Assembly (NCBI GenBank): GCA_938091985.1
Contig: CALKOE010000469.1
Span: 1-6,703, forward strand
From: an uncultured Acidimicrobiales bacterium
Lineage (GTDB): Bacteria > Actinomycetota > Acidimicrobiia > Acidimicrobiales > Aldehydirespiratoraceae
DNA: 6,703 nucleotides
Reading direction: 5' to 3'
The notes beneath the pieces were generated by a model. That model searched no databases, was not told the DNA's origin, and was given only the letters and a program-made list of their open reading frames with translations. Below are positions 5,938 to 6,703 of the stretch, in pieces (positions within the stretch are counted from its first letter, which is position 1; every line of letters starts with the position of its first letter). The translations under genes and the position numbers were made by a program.

Positions 5938-5944
5938 TAGGGAA

Positions 5945-6703
5945 GTGAAGTTCTCCTTGATCTATGAGGCGCAGACCGCCGACCCGACACGCGCCGGGGA
6001 CCACCGTGTCTTTGCCGAGGTGCTCGAGCAGGCGCTTCTCGCCGAGGAGCTGGGCTTCGATGTGATCTGGGCGGTCGAACACACCGCGTTGACGATGTAT
6101 GCCCACATGTCTGCGCCGGAGACCTTCCTGGCCTACCTGGCGGGCGCGACCTCTCGGATCGGTATTGGCCACGGGGTGATCTGTCTCCCGCCCAACATGA
6201 ACCATCCGGTCAAGGTGGCCGAACGGTGCGCCACGCTCGACATCTTGTCGGGAGGGCGACTCCACGTCGGGTTCGGCAAAGGTGGCACTGAGCAGGAGGC
6301 CGGCACCTTCGGCTACGCAAAGGCCGACCTCCCTCCGATGATCGAAGAAGCAATGCGGCTCGTCCCGCGGTTCTGGACCGAGGGTGTTGTCGAACATCAC
6401 GGCCGGTTCGTCGACGTTCCACCCCGAGCGATCCACCCCAAGCCACTCCAGGATCCGCACCCCCCGCTGTACCAGGCCTGCACGCAGACCTCGACGCTCA
6501 ACGATGCCGGCGCTCGCGGTATCGGGGCACTCGTCCTCGGCTTCGGTGGGCCGGACCAGGTGGCCGAGAAGAACGATGTGTACCGCGAGGCGTTTCGCAC
6601 GCGCGACCCGGCGAATCAGGTTGGCTCGCGGCCGACCGAGCATCTCGCCGCGTTGTGTCCAGCGATCGTGATGGACGACGGCGCCGAGGCGCGAAAGCTC
6701 GGG
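5945..6703 (+). CDS. LLM-class (luciferase-like) flavin-dependent monooxygenase, N-terminal part
   Basis: The frame stays open for 253 codons to the right edge; family members are usually about 330-390 residues, so roughly the last third is missing. Starting with M/V-KFSLIYEAQ, the classical first strand of the F420/FMN TIM barrel, it continues with LLAEELGFDVIWAVEH (31-46), then APETFLAYLAGATSRIGIGHGV (57-78). The family hallmark follows: N86-HPVKVAERCATLD99, I-LSGGRLHVGFGKG (100-113) and E116-QEAGTFG. Such enzymes use reduced FMN, or F420 in many actinobacteria, to oxidise or reduce small substrates; the substrate here is unknown. The GTG at 5945 was chosen for the ribosome binding site 7 nt upstream and for alignment with the family N-terminus. 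The gene diverges from the YibE/F gene across a 352-bp spacer, and nothing ties it to zinc uptake. Confidence 0.9.
   Translation, partial: MKFSLIYEAQTADPTRAGDHRVFAEVLEQALLAEELGFDVIWAVEHTALTMYAHMSAPETFLAYLAGATSRIGIGHGVICLPPNMNHPVKVAERCATLDILSGGRLHVGFGKGGTEQEAGTFGYAKADLPPMIEEAMRLVPRFWTEGVVEHHGRFVDVPPRAIHPKPLQDPHPPLYQACTQTSTLNDAGARGIGALVLGFGGPDQVAEKNDVYREAFRTRDPANQVGSRPTEHLAALCPAIVMDDGAEARKLG

Larger units (their letters stand above)
5593..5944. other. Gene-free spacer between two divergent genes
   Basis: This 352-bp stretch should hold the promoters of the YibE/F gene (leftward) and the LLM monooxygenase gene (rightward), but no convincing -35/-10 pair stands out. It contains two 6-bp GC stems that share bases (CACCGC 5652-5657 with GCGGTG 5673-5678, and GCCCGC 5669-5674 with GCGGGC 5690-5695), without T-tracts. 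A 9-bp direct repeat GGGTTCGAA lies at 5638-5646 and 5757-5765. A 48-codon open frame at 5802-5948 overlaps the next gene but resembles nothing I recognise. Open frames on the minus strand here are shadows of GC-rich sequence. No tRNA or mobile element was found. Confidence 0.6.

Noticed and set aside
5795..6643. 282-codon minus-strand open frame opposite the LLM gene
   Set aside because: The plus-strand frame carries the full series of LLM motifs, while the minus-strand product shows none; it is a GC-rich shadow.

Overview
The window is high-GC bacterial DNA whose GTG/TTG starts, GC-rich third positions and gene families suggest an actinobacterium, possibly of the Acidimicrobiia. The taxonomic guess is inference; no rRNA or other marker is present. 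Genes are tightly packed, with one long gene-free stretch (5593-5944).

Layout: (1) 2-190, the 3' end of an alpha/beta-hydrolase that looks like an epoxide hydrolase, followed on the same strand by a complete 258-residue 2OG-Fe(II) dioxygenase (226-1002). (2) 1028-4223, a compact zinc-uptake locus. On the minus strand a znuC-type ATPase gene (1522-2259) is followed by a Fur-family regulator, probably Zur (1028-1465). On the plus strand are a znuA-type lipoprotein (2374-3348) and a znuB-type permease (3363-4223). The two arms diverge from a 114-bp control region with two 15-bp Fur/Zur-type operator candidates, one close to each start codon. (3) 4228-5592, minus strand, a YibE/F-family membrane protein that converges on znuB with only 4 bp between the stop codons. 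(4) 5593-5944, a spacer without a convincing gene, which separates the YibE/F gene from a divergent gene. (5) 5945-6703, the first 253 codons of a luciferase-like (LLM) flavin-dependent monooxygenase that runs off the window.

How the genes fit together: the ZnuA lipoprotein captures Zn(II) outside the membrane, ZnuB passes it through, and ZnuC supplies the ATP hydrolysis. The Fur-family regulator most likely senses zinc and shuts both arms by binding the two boxes, which would include its own gene if it is co-transcribed with znuC. Zinc rather than manganese or iron is favoured by the regulator's two CxxC pairs, the His-rich loop of ZnuA, and a His where Mn-binding relatives have Glu. The YibE/F protein carries a short His cluster at its N-terminus, which makes a metal connection possible but unproven. 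The oxygenase, hydrolase and LLM genes have no evident link to zinc. I see no mobile element, CRISPR array, tRNA or rRNA. The system looks like a neat variant of a known one rather than a new type of system.
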